Below are positions 21,473 to 34,824 of a DNA stretch of 64,000 bases, one piece after another. Below the pieces are notes generated by a model. The model was given only the letters and a program-made list of their open reading frames with translations, was not told where the DNA came from and did not search any database. A program made the translations under genes and the position numbers. The stretch spans positions 214,501-278,500 of the forward strand of contig JAODUP010000840.1 in NCBI GenBank assembly GCA_025642065.1, read 5' to 3'. The DNA comes from Paralvinella palmiformis. Taxonomy: Eukaryota; Annelida; Polychaeta; Terebellida; Alvinellidae. The first letter of the stretch is position 1. Every line of letters begins with the position of its first letter.

Positions 21473-21727
21473 TTGATACCGGATATACGGAAAATAGAGG
21501 CATTGCCTGATTTTGTATTCCGGTCTTGACTGGTACATAGACCTCTATACACTTTATTTACAATATTAACATAGCGCTCATGGCAAATTGTATCGATATA
21601 GAAATATAAATGCCTTGATACCGTTTATACGGAATATAGAGACATTGCCTGATTGTTTATTCCGGTATTGACTGGTACATATACAGTTTATTTACAATAT
21701 TTACATAGCGCTCATGGCAAATTGTAT
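21473..21727. repeat. Tandem duplication (period about 142 bp) at the LINE 3' end
   Basis: Two arms each run from TTGATACCG through GACTGGTACATA to CATAGCGCTCATGGCAAATT. The second arm continues into the LINE coding frame, so the duplicated unit is the LINE 3' flank or UTR. Confidence 0.75.
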
Positions 21728-24130
21728 TGCTCTGGACGCCAAAATTTGTCCAATCTGGACTTAAAGCTGTTTATTGACTGGCTATCAATAGCTTCGGCTT
21801 GGAGCGAGTTCCAATCGTTCACAACTCTCTGGCTGAAAACTGACTGCCGACTTCCCAATCTGGCGTGTTTTTTCACAATCTTCTGGCTGTGACCACGAGT
21901 GACTGATGCAGCACTTAGTTCGAAGAATATAGTACTATCTATTCTATCAATTTCATTTAATATTTTGTAAGTCTGAAGAATCATGACACCTCTTCTCCTA
22001 CGGTGTTGTAACGATGGCAATTTTAGGGTTCTTAGTCGCTTATCATATGGTAGATGCCTTATCTCTGGAATGAGTTTTGTGGCCCGTCTCTGTCCTTTTT
22101 CTATTTCAACACCATCTCGTCTAAACTTTGGATGCCAGATTACATTACCATATTCTAAATGTGGTCGTATCATAGTTGTGAAGAGTCTAAGCATGGTGAC
22201 ATTATCCAGGCATGTGAAAGTGGCTCGTATTAGTCCTAACAGGCGTGACGCTTTTGCTACTGCCTTAGAGACATGGTCGTGGAATTTTAGTCCCTCGTCA
22301 ATATATACCCCCAAGTCCCTCTCATTTCTGGTGTCTTCTAATATCTGTGAGTTCATATGGTAATTTAGTCTCTGGTTTGAACTGCCTAGATGGAGACTCT
22401 TACACTTGGTTTCGTTGAACCCCAGTTGCCACTTGTTCGACCATTCCACAAGGTTGTCAAGATCCTGCTGCATGACATTATGGTCTTCTATTATCCTAAT
22501 AGCCCGGAACAGCTTTGTGTCGTCAGCAAATATTTTTGCTGTACTGCTGACTACATCTGGCAGGTCATTTATAAAAATGACAAACAAGATCGGACCTAAC
22601 ACGCTTCCTTTGGGTATTCCGCTCAGGATAGCTGTCCATGATGACAGCTTTCCATTTCATTTACCCCTACTCTCTGCCTTCGTCCAGATAAAAAATCTCG
22701 TATCCACTCCAGTACTTTACCGGTTATACCATACGCTTTCAGTTTCCTTAATAACATTTGGTGAGGGACAGTATCAAAAGCTTTTTTGAAATCCAAGTAA
22801 AGATCCAGGGTGACTAATAACTGTGTCATGCAGGAGCGTCCCGGGAAAAAACCATGCTGCTGATCACAGAATAGGTTATTTTCCATCATATGTTTCACCA
22901 GTGAATCCGTAATCACGGACTCCATCATCATTACATCCTATCACTGATGTGAGACTGACCGGACGATAATTTCCAGGAACCACTTTTGACCCCTTCTTGT
23001 GTATTGGTGTGATGTGGGAATTTTTTCAATCACTTGGTAGGCGTCCCTCGTCATATGATTGTGTGCACATGATGTTCAACGGCAGTTTAATGGAGGGAGA
23101 TATATCACTCAATACTCGTGGATGGAAACCGTCTGGTCCAGCAGATTTTGTTATTTTCAGTTTCTTGAGTTTCTTTTCAATGATATCAGTGGTGAAGCTT
23201 ATGTTAATACTATCTTTGATCTGATGTTTGGGATATCTGTATTTTCATGTGTGAATACACTTGCAAAGAAAGAATTTAGTAAGTCAGCTTTTGTTTCATC
23301 ATAACCAGTGAGTTTGCCATTTGCCATTTTCAGGTGACCAAGTTTACTTCTGTTTTTCATTTTTGATTTACCATACCTCCAAAATGCCTTAGGGTTTTGT
23401 TTTACATTTCTAGCCTATACAGATTTCTTGTCATCATGGTTAATTCGTTTTTTTTTTCATTTGTCGCTCGTACACATAGTCCAATTTGTTACCTGTATCT
23501 TTATATTTCTTCCATGCATGTTGCTTCTTTCTATGCTTGACTGTAACTTCTTTTGTTACGTTTTTTGTTCTTTTTGGGTACTGATTTTGGAATATGTTTA
23601 GCCATTTGACCTACCAGTTCGTTGGAAAAAATATATCCACATTTCTTATGTAGTCATACCTAAGAACTTTGATGACCAGTCAATGTCCATGAGAGTAGTA
23701 TCATTTATTGCTGCATAATCCCATTTATTATAGTTAAATCTTGGCATACCTTCCTTCAACTTATTTTTTTCTACAGTCAGGGTACAGCTGAGTACTAGGT
23801 GGTCGCTTAATCCTATGACTGCATGATATTCTAGGCTACTGATAAAATCTTCACTGCTGGTCAGTATCAGGTCAAGAAGGTTGTCTCTCTACCTTGTAGG
23901 CTGAGTCACGTGCTGATACAAGTATGCATCTCTAATTGTATCAGTGAAGTGTTGGCTGCTGTGATTTACGCTTTTCTATGTAGTCACTGACTCCCAATCA
24001 ATATCTGGATGATTAAAATCACCCATGATAACCACATCCACTGCATTTTGGGTCGACAGGTTGGTCAGGATGGTATGTAGCTTTGCATCATCATCCGGTG
24101 TGCTTGAGGGGCTTCGGTATATTCGGTATA
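21712..24130 (-). pseudogene. Non-LTR retrotransposon with endonuclease and reverse transcriptase, broken (family A)
   Basis: Reading 5' to 3' on the minus strand: endonuclease pieces at about 24120-23700 (VVIMGDFNHPDIDW; NLLDLILTSSEDF; GLSDHLVLSC), a linker, then RT blocks at 22931-22100: QHGFFPGRSCMTQLL, LYLDFKKAFDTVPH, IPKGSVLGPILFVIF, and the catalytic box FADDTKLF. The C-terminal region ends at 21715 with HLEYGNVIWHPKF, QRRATKLIPEIRHLPY and NSFKSRLDKFW. This is Jockey/CR1-like by its endonuclease-RT order. About 20 residues appear missing between TQLL and LYLDF, and several frameshifts and stops occur, for example near 22620. The 5' end is truncated. The longest intact piece is 296 residues (21712-22602). 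Confidence 0.85.
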
Positions 24131-25340
24131 CGCATCAAATTCTTTGGAACTATCCATATCAATGATTTTACACACAGAATGGACGTAATTGCGTCTCTTC
24201 CCATTGTAATGTAATACTAAAAAATAAGGGATAACTTAATTCTATAGTTTGCCTATAAAATGAGGAGAATATACCGCAAATAATAATTCTATCCTCCAGA
24301 CGGCGCATAGTCGGATTATGACCTAATTTCAAGCAGTGCTTACGTACCCGTCAAATGACAACACTGGGAAATTGCAATGGCAAGTGTAAGTCAAACGTTT
24401 TTATTCATTGTCATTGCATGATTGAGCATGAAATGGCAAGTAATATTCAAAATAAGAGTATATTGGTCGTTTTTATGTCATTCTGTAAGTTTAAATGATA
24501 CTTAGAGTGTTTGTTTTAAATGTTTCTACGTGCTCAGGACACTTGCACTCGCTTCTTGGTCTTCGCTTATCATGGCGGAAGTGACATGAACATTAATAAA
24601 ATGGGTCATTTTTATTATTGGTACGAATTTGGGAAAGGGGAGATAGTAATCCGAAATAATTACTATGACCCCGTTATAATTTTTTTTGAATATCTTTCTA
24701 AATTATAATTATCAACCCTGTATATATTCAACGTATTACCTACTTGTGAGCTCACTTGACACAATTTGACAATGCCATGGGTACGACTTCTTTAGGATGT
24801 TTTGACCCTCCCATTACCCCTATAACATATTTTGGAAGCTCATGTTTTCACACCACTTTTTATCATAATTTTAGCTTTTAGAAAAGCAGCAGAATATAGT
24901 TTTCTTAAGTGTACCAACTATCTAATTAGCCTTTATTGTTAGAATAAGTTGTTGGGGAAATGTTATTTATGAATATATATAAAGTAAACTGTTTTAAAAC
25001 ACTTCTATCTATAATTATATTACTTCTCTATAGTTTAATAAGCCTAATAAAACATTAATACATTTTCTAATGCAGTAATCTATTTTTAATTAAATGTTTT
25101 TGGTGTTATGATTTCTCGTATGATTATTATGTGAACTGAATAAATCTGTCTATCGTTTCACATGAATTAACTTGCTTCAGACAAGTGAGGGAATGGGTCT
25201 GGCAAGTTAGTTAACAAGTTTAAACAGATGCATTGTACTATCATGCTTTAAAATGTCAGTTGCTACTGAATCTCATTTATCTGAGTGTTGTGCATATAGC
25301 ACAAGAATACTTCATGCACTTAGACGTTCTCAACAAGACA
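24131..25340. other. Intergenic, no gene recognised
   Basis: AT-rich. No coding or repeat structure recognised. Confidence 0.5.
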
Positions 25341-25344
25341 AGAG

Positions 25345-25505
25345 CACTCTTATAGTACAGTGCTCAGAATATTGCACAGCAGACCTCTATGTTGTGGGTT
25401 CCAGCCAGACTCTTAGTCTTACCTGTGTTTGTGAAGTGCTTCCCTAAGGCTGATGAGTTACCCCTTGAATATATGTCTCAGATATGACTAGTGATGAGGA
25501 TAAAT
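25345..25505 (+). repeat. SINE family 2 copy, diverged
   Basis: Follows the family pattern: GTGCTCAGAATATTGCAC head, TTGTGGGTTCCAG B-box area, TGTGTTTGTGAAGTG, ATATGTCTCAGATATGAC and a TGAGGATAAA end. Confidence 0.5.
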
Positions 25506-25509
25506 AAAA

Positions 25510-27950
25510 TCAGTGCCCTCTCCATCTGGGAGTTGTTTATGTGTCTTTCAGTCAGTAACTGATCAAACCAACTAACCTGACTAGACTAGTGCCTCTGTGA
25601 GGCAAAATGTTTGGTAATCTTATGTTTGTGCTATGTGTTGTCATTTGTTTTGGATTTGTGTGACCTGATCAATTTAGTAGCACCAAAGAATGAAATGAAA
25701 CTGTGTTAAAGTGAAGTTTGTTGTCCGTTTATTTATTTTTTCGCTTCTTTTACAAAGCCAAATGTTAAACTGATTCAATTACACTGCACAATGCAATGAT
25801 TAGAATTACACCAGTTGATTAAAGTCCAATGTAACATTTACAGGATTAATGCAGCCCAGTTGAGATGTGTGACAGTATTTGATTAGTATTTTCGTATATG
25901 TACAATTTCTTATTAAATTTGTAGATAACTTTTCAGACATTTCATATTTTAAACTGTCATTTTATTAAATGACATTTCAGAAGTTGGATATCAGGAGCCA
26001 TGTAATGCATTCTTATGAATATTCTAATCTGTCTGTTTTAAATTGGCAATTTCCACCATGTTATGGCTGGGATGGGTTGTCAGCATGTTTGTGTTTTTTA
26101 TATATAGTCATGCATGGATCTCAGCTGTGTGTATAACGTCACCATGGTGAGGGTTAGGGTTCACCACTCTCTTTCTGCTAACACAGAGGACTCTTGCATA
26201 TTCAGATGCATAATTAATCAACAAAATATGGCAGCCAGCTCAAAATGATCCATTTAAACACAAAAAGGCAGATTCAAAGTTGATTCATATAATTTCACCT
26301 GAAGAGGGGGTTCAAACTAATAAGGTAGGATACCAATACATATTTCAAATTTATATCATTCCTCTAAATCACTTGAAATGGAAGATCTAGCACCACTGTG
26401 GCTCATAAATAACCAATATCAAGTCAGGTGACCTTTGGTGTTTTAGCAGATGACTTCTACAACACGTCATACTCTTAGTCAGCAAACCATGTGAGTTTGT
26501 TTTCTACAACCATTAAATTGGTGATTTATCTGTTAACTGTACAGTTTTTTTCTATTAATGTTTCATTAGATCTTTAGGAAACATTGTCTCTAATTTTGAT
26601 ACACAGAAGGAGGTTCTGTTACATTTCATGCCCTTTAATAGGTTTATAGAATTTTATAAAACATTTGTGAATATTAATATTTTAGGTGGATAATAATATA
26701 TTGTGATATATTTTAAGACCAGTCAATGCTTTTCACAAACTGGGTTTGAACAATCAATCAAGAATATTTTCAAACATGGCATGTGAAACAAACGTTTTGA
26801 TGACAAATCGGTAGGATTCAAGTAGAGCAATTTGTTTTATTCATCTCGGTGGTAAATCAGAACTGCTAAATGTTGATAATGTCATTCAAAGGACAGAATA
26901 TATATTTAATTTCTATGGTTTACTCCCAACTTTCAATTCTTCATGTTAAAAGTGCACTTGATCAGTTGATGACATTGTCACGTTTGGAGGAGGTAATTAA
27001 TTGCATATAATGGCCCACTATCTGACGTGGATTTTGATGGACTAGTAGCAGTAATAAATGTTTTTGACTAATGGATCTGAACTTTTACTAGGATGACAGC
27101 TAGCGAGGTGGAGAAATATTTATCCAGCCATGCAAGTGTACGTGTACGGGCGGAGAGAATTGTATTTGTTGTAATTTAGTAATATTTACTTCCTGAGAAG
27201 GGCACACCACAGAGAACGTGAGTACAGTCATTCAGTTAAAAAAACATGAATGACCTCATCCAATAATAATACACCAACCTCCGAGTACCCTTGATGAAAA
27301 ACTGATTTCTAACTTGTGTAAATGATGCTCTAAATGATCGTGAGACATAGACACAATGTTATTAAAACTAGCATAAAATAATACACATTCGCATTAATGT
27401 ATAATACTGGATTAACATCCAACGCATTTCAACAAAATCTGAATATATTTATGTAACATTCTTGATCGTAGAAGAAATTTCAGCTTCATTTTTTTAAAGT
27501 TTTTCTAGAAGATAATAAAACGGTGGGATTACTTGGTTTATTAACATCAGATGGATCTTTAATCTTTCTGTTATCCTAGAGTATTCAGAGTGCGTTGATT
27601 TCAGCTGGAACTTGTTTGATTGGTGATGAAGGCCAAATAAATACAAATACTTTTATTTAACCTCAGTGTTTAGAACAGATTTAATGTTAGCCGGAGGCTG
27701 TTATTACTGACAAATTGGTGAAATATATATAATAAAATTAAGAAATTAACAAGACACTCATAGCACTGACACACAATTATCCTGTAAGCCATTTACACAC
27801 CCCTATCAGCCCATACAATTTTACATACTTAGCAAACTCCATACTCCCCACCTCCCTAAACCCCATACCCCTCCACCCCCAGATCATTATAAATCAGACT
27901 GCCTTTGTATATTTTACTTTAAAGTTTAATTTACTGTTGAGTTAGTCTGA
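25510..27950. other. Intergenic, no gene recognised
   Basis: AT-rich. No reading frame of interest and no repeat I recognise. Confidence 0.5.
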
Positions 27951-27954
27951 ATAC

Positions 27955-28330
27955 AGCATTGCAACAGCCTAGTGATTAAAGCATCACTGCACTGTAAACG
28001 TTCAGGTTGTCTGTGTGAATCTGGCTTATAGTTGTGTTTGTAGGATATACTTTCCTATAGTGTCAGCCAAATATCCCAGGTGTGGTGAGTGATGATGATT
28101 GATGTTTTACGGCCACTTTTCTGCACATGGTAGGCTAAATGGGCCGAACGACCTCCAAAGGTAATGAGACGAAGTCAAAGATGAGACACCCTTCAGATAT
28201 GCTCATGCCGAGATTCGAACTCAGGCGGTAATGATCTGCGGTCCAACGCGATATCAGTTAGACCATGGAGGCGCCCCCGGGTGTGACCTGAATGCCGAGG
28301 GTAAACAACTGAACTCAACATTTAGATACT
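27955..28330 (+). repeat. SINE family 2 copy interrupted by SINE family 1
   Basis: The left part runs from AGCCTAGTGATTAAAGCA to ATATCCCAGGTGTG, and the right part resumes GTGTGACCTGAATGCCGAGG. The break falls at the GGTGTG duplicated around the inserted family 1 SINE. Confidence 0.75.
28085..28279 (-). repeat. SINE family 1 copy nested in SINE family 2
   Basis: Full-length minus-strand copy: (ATG)n tail, ACGGCCACTTT, TCGAACTCAGG B box in reverse, then a GACCATGGAGGCGCC head. GGTGTG flanks it at 28079-28084 and 28280-28285. Confidence 0.85.
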
Positions 28331-28439
28331 CATAAGCCGAGTTGAAGTAATTATTTATGGTCTACATCGATTAATGTAGACAATAAGAACATAAATGAGA
28401 AACTATATGGTTTGATTATAGTCCAACTGAATATTGTTA

Positions 28440-28458
28440 GTGTGTGTGTGTGTGTGTA
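28440..28458. repeat. (GT)n microsatellite
   Basis: Short GT run. Confidence 0.85.
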
Positions 28459-29304
28459 ATCATTGTGGTCCACATCTTTCATTGTGCACATACTATTTAA
28501 TTCCCAGTAAGTGAATAATTCATGATTATGATGCTGTGGATGTATTTTGGATAAATCTATTAAAAAATCTATTAGTAAGTCCAGACCACATGATGATATT
28601 TATGTTTTATGGCGAAATAGCAATATTTAGTATTGTTTTTTAAGAAAAGGAAACCATATCATTGCATCCTTTGCAGGACAAAGCAATTATCCATTCACTT
28701 ATATGGATAATTACAGTCCAGAGTCATTCTCAATTACTTGATAGTATTTCAGTTCCAACAAAGTTCATGGCATGCCAATATTTGTAAGCGTGTGCATTAT
28801 TGAAGGAGGACATGCACATTTGCTGTGGCCCTCGTAGAAAATGCGTGAAACATGTGCAGCTTTTATTTCCACAGAACTGATAGATACAGTATATATGCTA
28901 ATAGATGTATTGTGTTAAAATTTAGTCTCATAATACTGGGAGCCATCTAGTGTGTCCACTCCAGAATGTCGATTGTCAACACCAAAATCATTAGCTGAGA
29001 ATAAAATGCTTTAATACTGATGACATAAAATTCTCCTAATATCTTGGAGCCCATGATTCAGTTCCTAATGGGGTGGTCACTGGGCCTCCGATCAGTTTGA
29101 ACCCTGCTGTTTCAATGCACACATAATATTCAAAATCTCTGAATACCTCTAACTGACTATCAGCAGTTGCATATAGCCAATTATATCTATAACAATATCA
29201 CCAAATGACACATATAAACTCAGAGTATTAATATGATGCAAATTGTTTTTTCCGGTTACGCTTGCTTCCTACACAACAGTGGCTATAATTCGATATCCTG
29301 TTCT

Positions 29305-29467
29305 AGGGAGCTTCTGTGGTCTAACTGGTAGCGCGTTGGATCACAGATCATTACCGCCTGAGTTCGAATCTCGGCATGGACCTATCTGAAGGGTGTTGCT
29401 TTGTTACCTTTGGAGGTTGTTCGACCCTTTTTGCACAAAAGTGGCCTTAAAGCATCAATCATCATCA
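29305..29467 (+). repeat. SINE family 1 copy
   Basis: A box TGGTCTAACTGGTAGCGCG, B box GAGTTCGAATCTC, then CTATCTGAAGGGTGTT, GCACAAAAGTGGCC and a tail CATCAATCATCATCAA. Slightly shortened body. Confidence 0.85.
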
Positions 29468-29469
29468 AT

Positions 29470-31120
29470 ATCCCGTTCTGTACTTCTTGATCTCTTCATT
29501 GTACTTAGCCAACAGACTTTCATAAACCTCTTTCCATTCCCAAGCCAGATTGATCAATAACAAAAAACTTCACCTTTTCAACTATAGTTCACTATTTATT
29601 AATTATTCAGTAACGTATTGCACTTATTTATCATGAGATGCCCAATACATCTTGCACCTAGACACATATTCCATAACTAGCTAGATGTATGTTTTCTTTG
29701 GGGGGGGGAAGGGTTGAGGTGAACAATAACAGAGGCTTATTGAAGAATGGGGATTTACAGTGTACGAAGAAGAATACTGAATTTGTGGATAAAACCCCTT
29801 GGGATTTAGCATTAAGTAGCCCAAGCTGCGCCATTTTGTTATAAACTTAGCCATGTAAAGGATGGCTGTAAAGTAAGGTGACTCGTGTTGGCATTATTCT
29901 TACCATCTTAGATTAGCATTCTTCTACACTTTTATCAAATGCACACAGACGCACCATTGTTTTGAGTGCTATATATAGATTTGCTGCAGCATTAGTCACA
30001 CTAATTCATGCCGATCGTGAATATAAAAGGTTTTAAAGGCGGTAACAGTGTTGGAAATATAAGAGCCGGCCCGGGGCCGACACTTCTTGACCCGGGCGTG
30101 GATCTTCTGTAGTTGCCGGCCCGGTGGTCCTGCTGATATTCAACCTATTCATGTTTCGCACGGCAAATAAAACGGTTAAAATAATACGGAACAATAATTT
30201 ATTCAATGAACAAACCCAGATTTTTGTCATTTTCAACATGTTTTTTGCTGCAAATGTAGGCGCAAATGAACTTGAGTCTCATCGCGCGTGCGCGGAAGTC
30301 GTTGCGTTTATGTTTTACACGTGCTCTTGGTGACGATGCAGATGAAGCAGTGATCACAAATGGTACGGTGTACTAGTATTTTTAGCCTATACATTGCCCC
30401 CAACTGTTTTTGTGCACGTCCTGCTTGCTTTGGGGTTTCTGGGCTACTATTCTCTAGTGGCACCTGGACCGACAACTTTTCATCAGGGCTGACAAATTTT
30501 AGGACTTCCCAGCCGTGGTGTCTGATTATTTTTTGAGGGAATTTCCAACACTGCAGTAATCAGTGCCAAGATATACTTGTGTTCACATGAGATACAATGT
30601 CATGTGCGGTTCTTACAATCACCTACTGAAAATGATCAGAAATACTAGTTTTGTGCAATTTTTCATGGAATATTGTCAGGTTGCTGTTAATTCCTTGACA
30701 TCAGATACCAGCCTATTTTAAATATTTCCACATTTGACTTAGTCAGCATCTGCGAATTCTTTTGGTGTTTACAGTCTATTTTCATCTGTATTTGATGTTT
30801 CATCTTTTAATGAATACCTAACAAAATCACCTCATTTCTCAGAGTCATCCTCAATTTTTTGAGAGTATTTAATTTCCACCTGTTAGCTCTAGATATATAA
30901 TAATATACTAACGTCTAACACTGCTCAACCATTGACGAACTCGTCTTTGAACCTATGTCTTTTTCCTTCACTGTGTTATGACTGAACAGGTTTACGGCTC
31001 GTCATTTGCCGCAGGAGAATACATCTATGAATACAATAAAATAGCTTCACACACACATCGATTACTTCTCGGTTGACTGTGGAGACTGAAAGAAGCTTCC
31101 CAAAATATTTCTGAGAACAG
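29470..31120. other. Intergenic, with a small GC-rich patch
   Basis: A GC-rich, partly palindromic patch at 30055-30130 (GCCGGCCCGGGGCCG) stands out in AT-rich DNA. No gene is recognised. Confidence 0.5.
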
Positions 31121-31125
31121 TGAGA

Positions 31126-31910
31126 TAATAATAATAATAATAATGTATATTTAATAAAGCGCCCTTACTAACAGGAGCCATTCAAAGGCGCTATACAAAT
31201 AATATATAATATAATAATACCCCAAATAATGTCTGTAAAAACCCTGTAATGATTTAAAAGATAATAATTATTTATCTGTGAAAGCGACCTTAAATAGGTG
31301 TGTTTTTAGAAGAGACTTAAAATTTCCAAGAGACGACGCATTTCTAATATTTGCCGGCAACTTATTCCACAAAGTGGGGGCTGCAACATTAAATGCACAA
31401 TCACCGTATGACTTGAGCCGAGACACTGGCACCTGCAATAGTATCTGACTGGATGACCTGAGTTTTCGGGATGACTTTCTAATGGAAACCAGTTCACACA
31501 GGTATTCTGGCGCCATATCATTAATAGATTTATAAGTTATTAACAGAATCTTAAAATGGATACGCTGTCTAACAGGTAGCCAATGTAGTTTTTGAAGAAT
31601 TGGGGTGATATGATCATATTTTCTAGTATTTGTTACAATGCGAGCTGCTCTATTCTGAATTCGCTGAAGGCGATTAATGTTATAATCAGATATGCCATAT
31701 AACAGGGAGTTACAATAGTCTATGCGAGATGTAACAAAGGCATGAACTACAGTTACAAGTGATTCTTGTGTCAAGAATGCTTTTAAACAGTGGATGTTCT
31801 TAAGATGGTAGTAGGCAGCTCGGCATACTGATGTGACATGTTCATGCATGTTAATGCATTGGTCAAAAATAACCCCTAGATTTTTTACTGACCCAATAGG
31901 GGTTCAAATC
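31126..31910 (-). pseudogene. LINE C-terminal region, longest copy of family B
   Basis: An intact minus-strand frame of 193 residues (31268-31849), extended upstream out of frame by VGSVKNLGVIFDQCINM-like sequence. Blocks: HEHVTSVCRAAYYHLKNI, VTSRIDYCNSLLYGISDY, LQRIQNRAARIVTNTRKYDH, LHWLPVRQRIHFKI, SINDMAPEYLCELV, YGDCAFNVAAPTLWNKLP and LLKTHLFKVAFTDK. The 3' end has AAGGGCGCTTTATTAAAT and an (ATT)n tail. This is a 5'-truncated CR1/L2-like insertion; no RT catalytic box is present. Confidence 0.85.
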
Positions 31911-31914
31911 CAAA

Positions 31915-33285
31915 ACCTCCCGATATGTGTCGGCCAAATTAACTATTGTATTTTGTACGAATGCTGACATCACTGGGTCTGCAGTGTCTGTTTAAAAATG
32001 ATGAATTAATTTTGTTGCTGAAATATTAAAATTATTTTACTGATAACTCAACACCGCAGCTCTATTCGTATACACTGTTCCGTTGTCGCAGTGCCATTTA
32101 TCATCTGCACTATGCTTAATAATAATAATAACAAACTTCTATAGAAAATCGAGCTCATTGGCGCACCTAGTACAGGGGTTGGGCAATCTCAAAATAAGGC
32201 AGCCTTTAATTCCATTGTATCCGTTGAACGATGTATTGAATGAAAACTGCCTTGTTACTAATACCTGATAGTCTGTTGAACATCCCTATAGTTGTATGTG
32301 AGACGTTTTTGATGTGATGAAGCCCGAAGCGATGTAATTATTTGACTTTTTTGGTTAATTGTTTACTGTTTGAAGTACTTAAGAGCTGTGTCACTATGTG
32401 GGTATTTTCGGTACTCAGTAGTAGATATAAAGTCTACATTTACCACTGATCTAGGGAACAGTCATATATAATAATATAATAACAATGTATATTTAATAAT
32501 GTATATATGGAATACAGCTGGTCCATGTTACTAATAATAGTAATATAAATTTGTTGAAATATCAGCAATCCGTGGAATATAATGCTGATATATATCGGTA
32601 CGTGAGGTCACTAATTTCTATAAAACAGATTTAATTCACTCAGTCACTTGACATCTAATATTATTTTAAGTATTTCTTCCTAACGCACGTGATACTCCTA
32701 AAAACGACCGGTTATGTTACATTACTAATATCAACGTCCTCTTTGTTGACATGATGGCAGAATGTGTGTCAGTAATTGTCATGTGACATGTGAGTCATAA
32801 GCCAGTTGGTTGGTTGCCGGGGTAACGGGACAGCCTGTGCGCTGATTGGGGTTCAATGAGGCGTGTCTCTTCGCAGCACAGGATGGGATGTGTTTCTTTT
32901 TCATACAGATAGTGCATATTCATATTGTAATTAATAACTGAATTTTATCAATGCAGGATTAATTGAACGGAGGTAGTTAGATTTCAGAAGTGTAGTTAGT
33001 GAGAGTAATTGATGGAATACTATAAATACTGGAAAAGATTTGTTTTATATATATATATTATGCTTCCCCTGGCACCTTTAACCCTCTCCCCACCAAGCTT
33101 TCCTTTATTTTCTAATGATAATTCAGTTTCAGCCATATCTGCTAGCTCAAGTGATGTCAATTAGTTGTTTTGTTCAAATGCCAGCTGTTACAACAGTAAA
33201 GTGAAACGTCCGGTATTCAGGTCAGCCTGAAATTATCATTTTGTCAGTCCGACTAGCCAATTTCTCTCTTAGTCCTTTTCTCTCT
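31915..33285. other. Intergenic, no gene recognised
   Basis: Includes a short AATAATAAC-GTATATTTAATAA piece near 32470-32510 resembling the LINE family B tail. Nothing else is recognised. Confidence 0.45.
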
Positions 33286-33286
33286 T

Positions 33287-33318
33287 AACTTATATATATA
33301 TATATATGCGCGTGTGCA

Positions 33319-33350
<32 letters not shown>
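33287..33350. repeat. (TA)n and (GA)n microsatellites
   Basis: A TA run, a short TG run and a GA run in succession. Confidence 0.85.
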
Positions 33351-33499
33351 GTGATATGGGAATATTGCATACACATCTACACAGACTTTTCTACACTCAC
33401 TCACACACACACACACTGTGTTAGTGGTTTCTGGCTTATAAACCAATATCTCCTGAACTAAATTAGCCATTGTCTAGGTTCCATCATATGACACTACTA

Positions 33500-34460
33500 C
33501 CACACTGTAGTTTGGCCAGTCTAGGCCATGTGTGATCCTGTAGAGAAATATTCAAATTTATTCATATTTGCTGGTTGGTCCGCTCCAGGACAATTGCATT
33601 GTTACTATTTTCATTATATTTGGATAACATCCGCAGAGAGAGAGAGAGAGAGCTATGACCCCGATTTCAATCTCTCAGACTTAACTCAATCAACTCATTT
33701 GACAAGTGGTCGTTATTGCGGGAGTATTGAAAATGAGTATGAATTGGCTTCATTCTAGTCTGTCTGTTACGGTAATGTAATTCTGAGGGGTTATCACGTG
33801 ACTCACAATCGACGTTTTCTCGACAGGACATGGCTATGTGATGGGGAAGCCTTTCACTCGGTGTCCTGTCTTGTTTTGGAATGACGGTTGTATTTATATA
33901 GATCATACGATTAATCTCGATCATATGAAGCCATCTTCGTGGTACACCAGCTGGTAGTACATCTCACTGCTGACTTGTGGGTCGTCGTATTGAATGGCCA
34001 TGTTGGCTGCATTTGCTGGATGTTTCATTCATCGTTAAAAGGCTTTGGCCTCATCGTACCACTTCCACATGGAGAAGCCCCGTGACCGTGCAGATGTTCA
34101 AGGTGAGATCAACGACTCAACAAAGCAATCACTCGCTGTGTGGCGTGGTGATGTTTCATCATAATTTGTGATCGTGGTTGTTTAGGGTGTTACGAACGTG
34201 GGCGGCATGAGTTAATATTGCTGGCTTATATTTGGCGTAGATCACTGAAGCAGCACATGATTATTTGGACTTTGATGTCAATCATGGGTTTATCCTTGAC
34301 CCTTGATCATGTGTTTCTTGCTTCTAAGGCCTGGCTTTGTGTTCGTGTATGTGTTTGTGTGTGTTATTTTTTACATATTATGTATATAGATATATAGATA
34401 TAATTCTATACGCCATGGTCAACACAGTTTTGTCATCTCTAAGAATGTTTTTCACTTGGT
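33500..34460. other. Intergenic, no gene recognised
   Basis: Open frames at 33528-34171 have no recognisable motif or splice context. Confidence 0.4.
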
Positions 34461-34464
34461 GTAT

Positions 34465-34610
34465 CCCAGACCACTATGATAGCCCAGTGGTGAAAGAACA
34501 GCACTGTCAACCTCCAGGTTGTGGTTTCGAAGTTACACGAATCTCTCTATAAGAAGAACATATTGTGTTTAGTCTGAGTTACCATCAGATAAACGGTGAT
34601 ATCACTCTCT
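34465..34610 (+). repeat. SINE family 2 copy, diverged
   Basis: Head ATAGCCCAGTGGTGAAAG, then AACCTCCAGGTTGTGGTTTCGAAG with the B box. The tail is degraded. Confidence 0.5.
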
Positions 34611-34824
34611 TGAACAATAGACAGTCGTAACAGCTTAGTATCTATTTCGTTTATACTTCTGGCAGACGACTGTGGCCATCAAATGTTCTAGTGTCTTCAT
34701 TAAAACAAATAGCAATGGAATATAGCGTGTGTCTTGAGAAATACTGAACACCAAAAGGAACGTGAACAAAGTCTGTGTCACTGAACATGATATGTATGTG
34801 TGTGTGTGTGTGTGTGTAGTTCGG

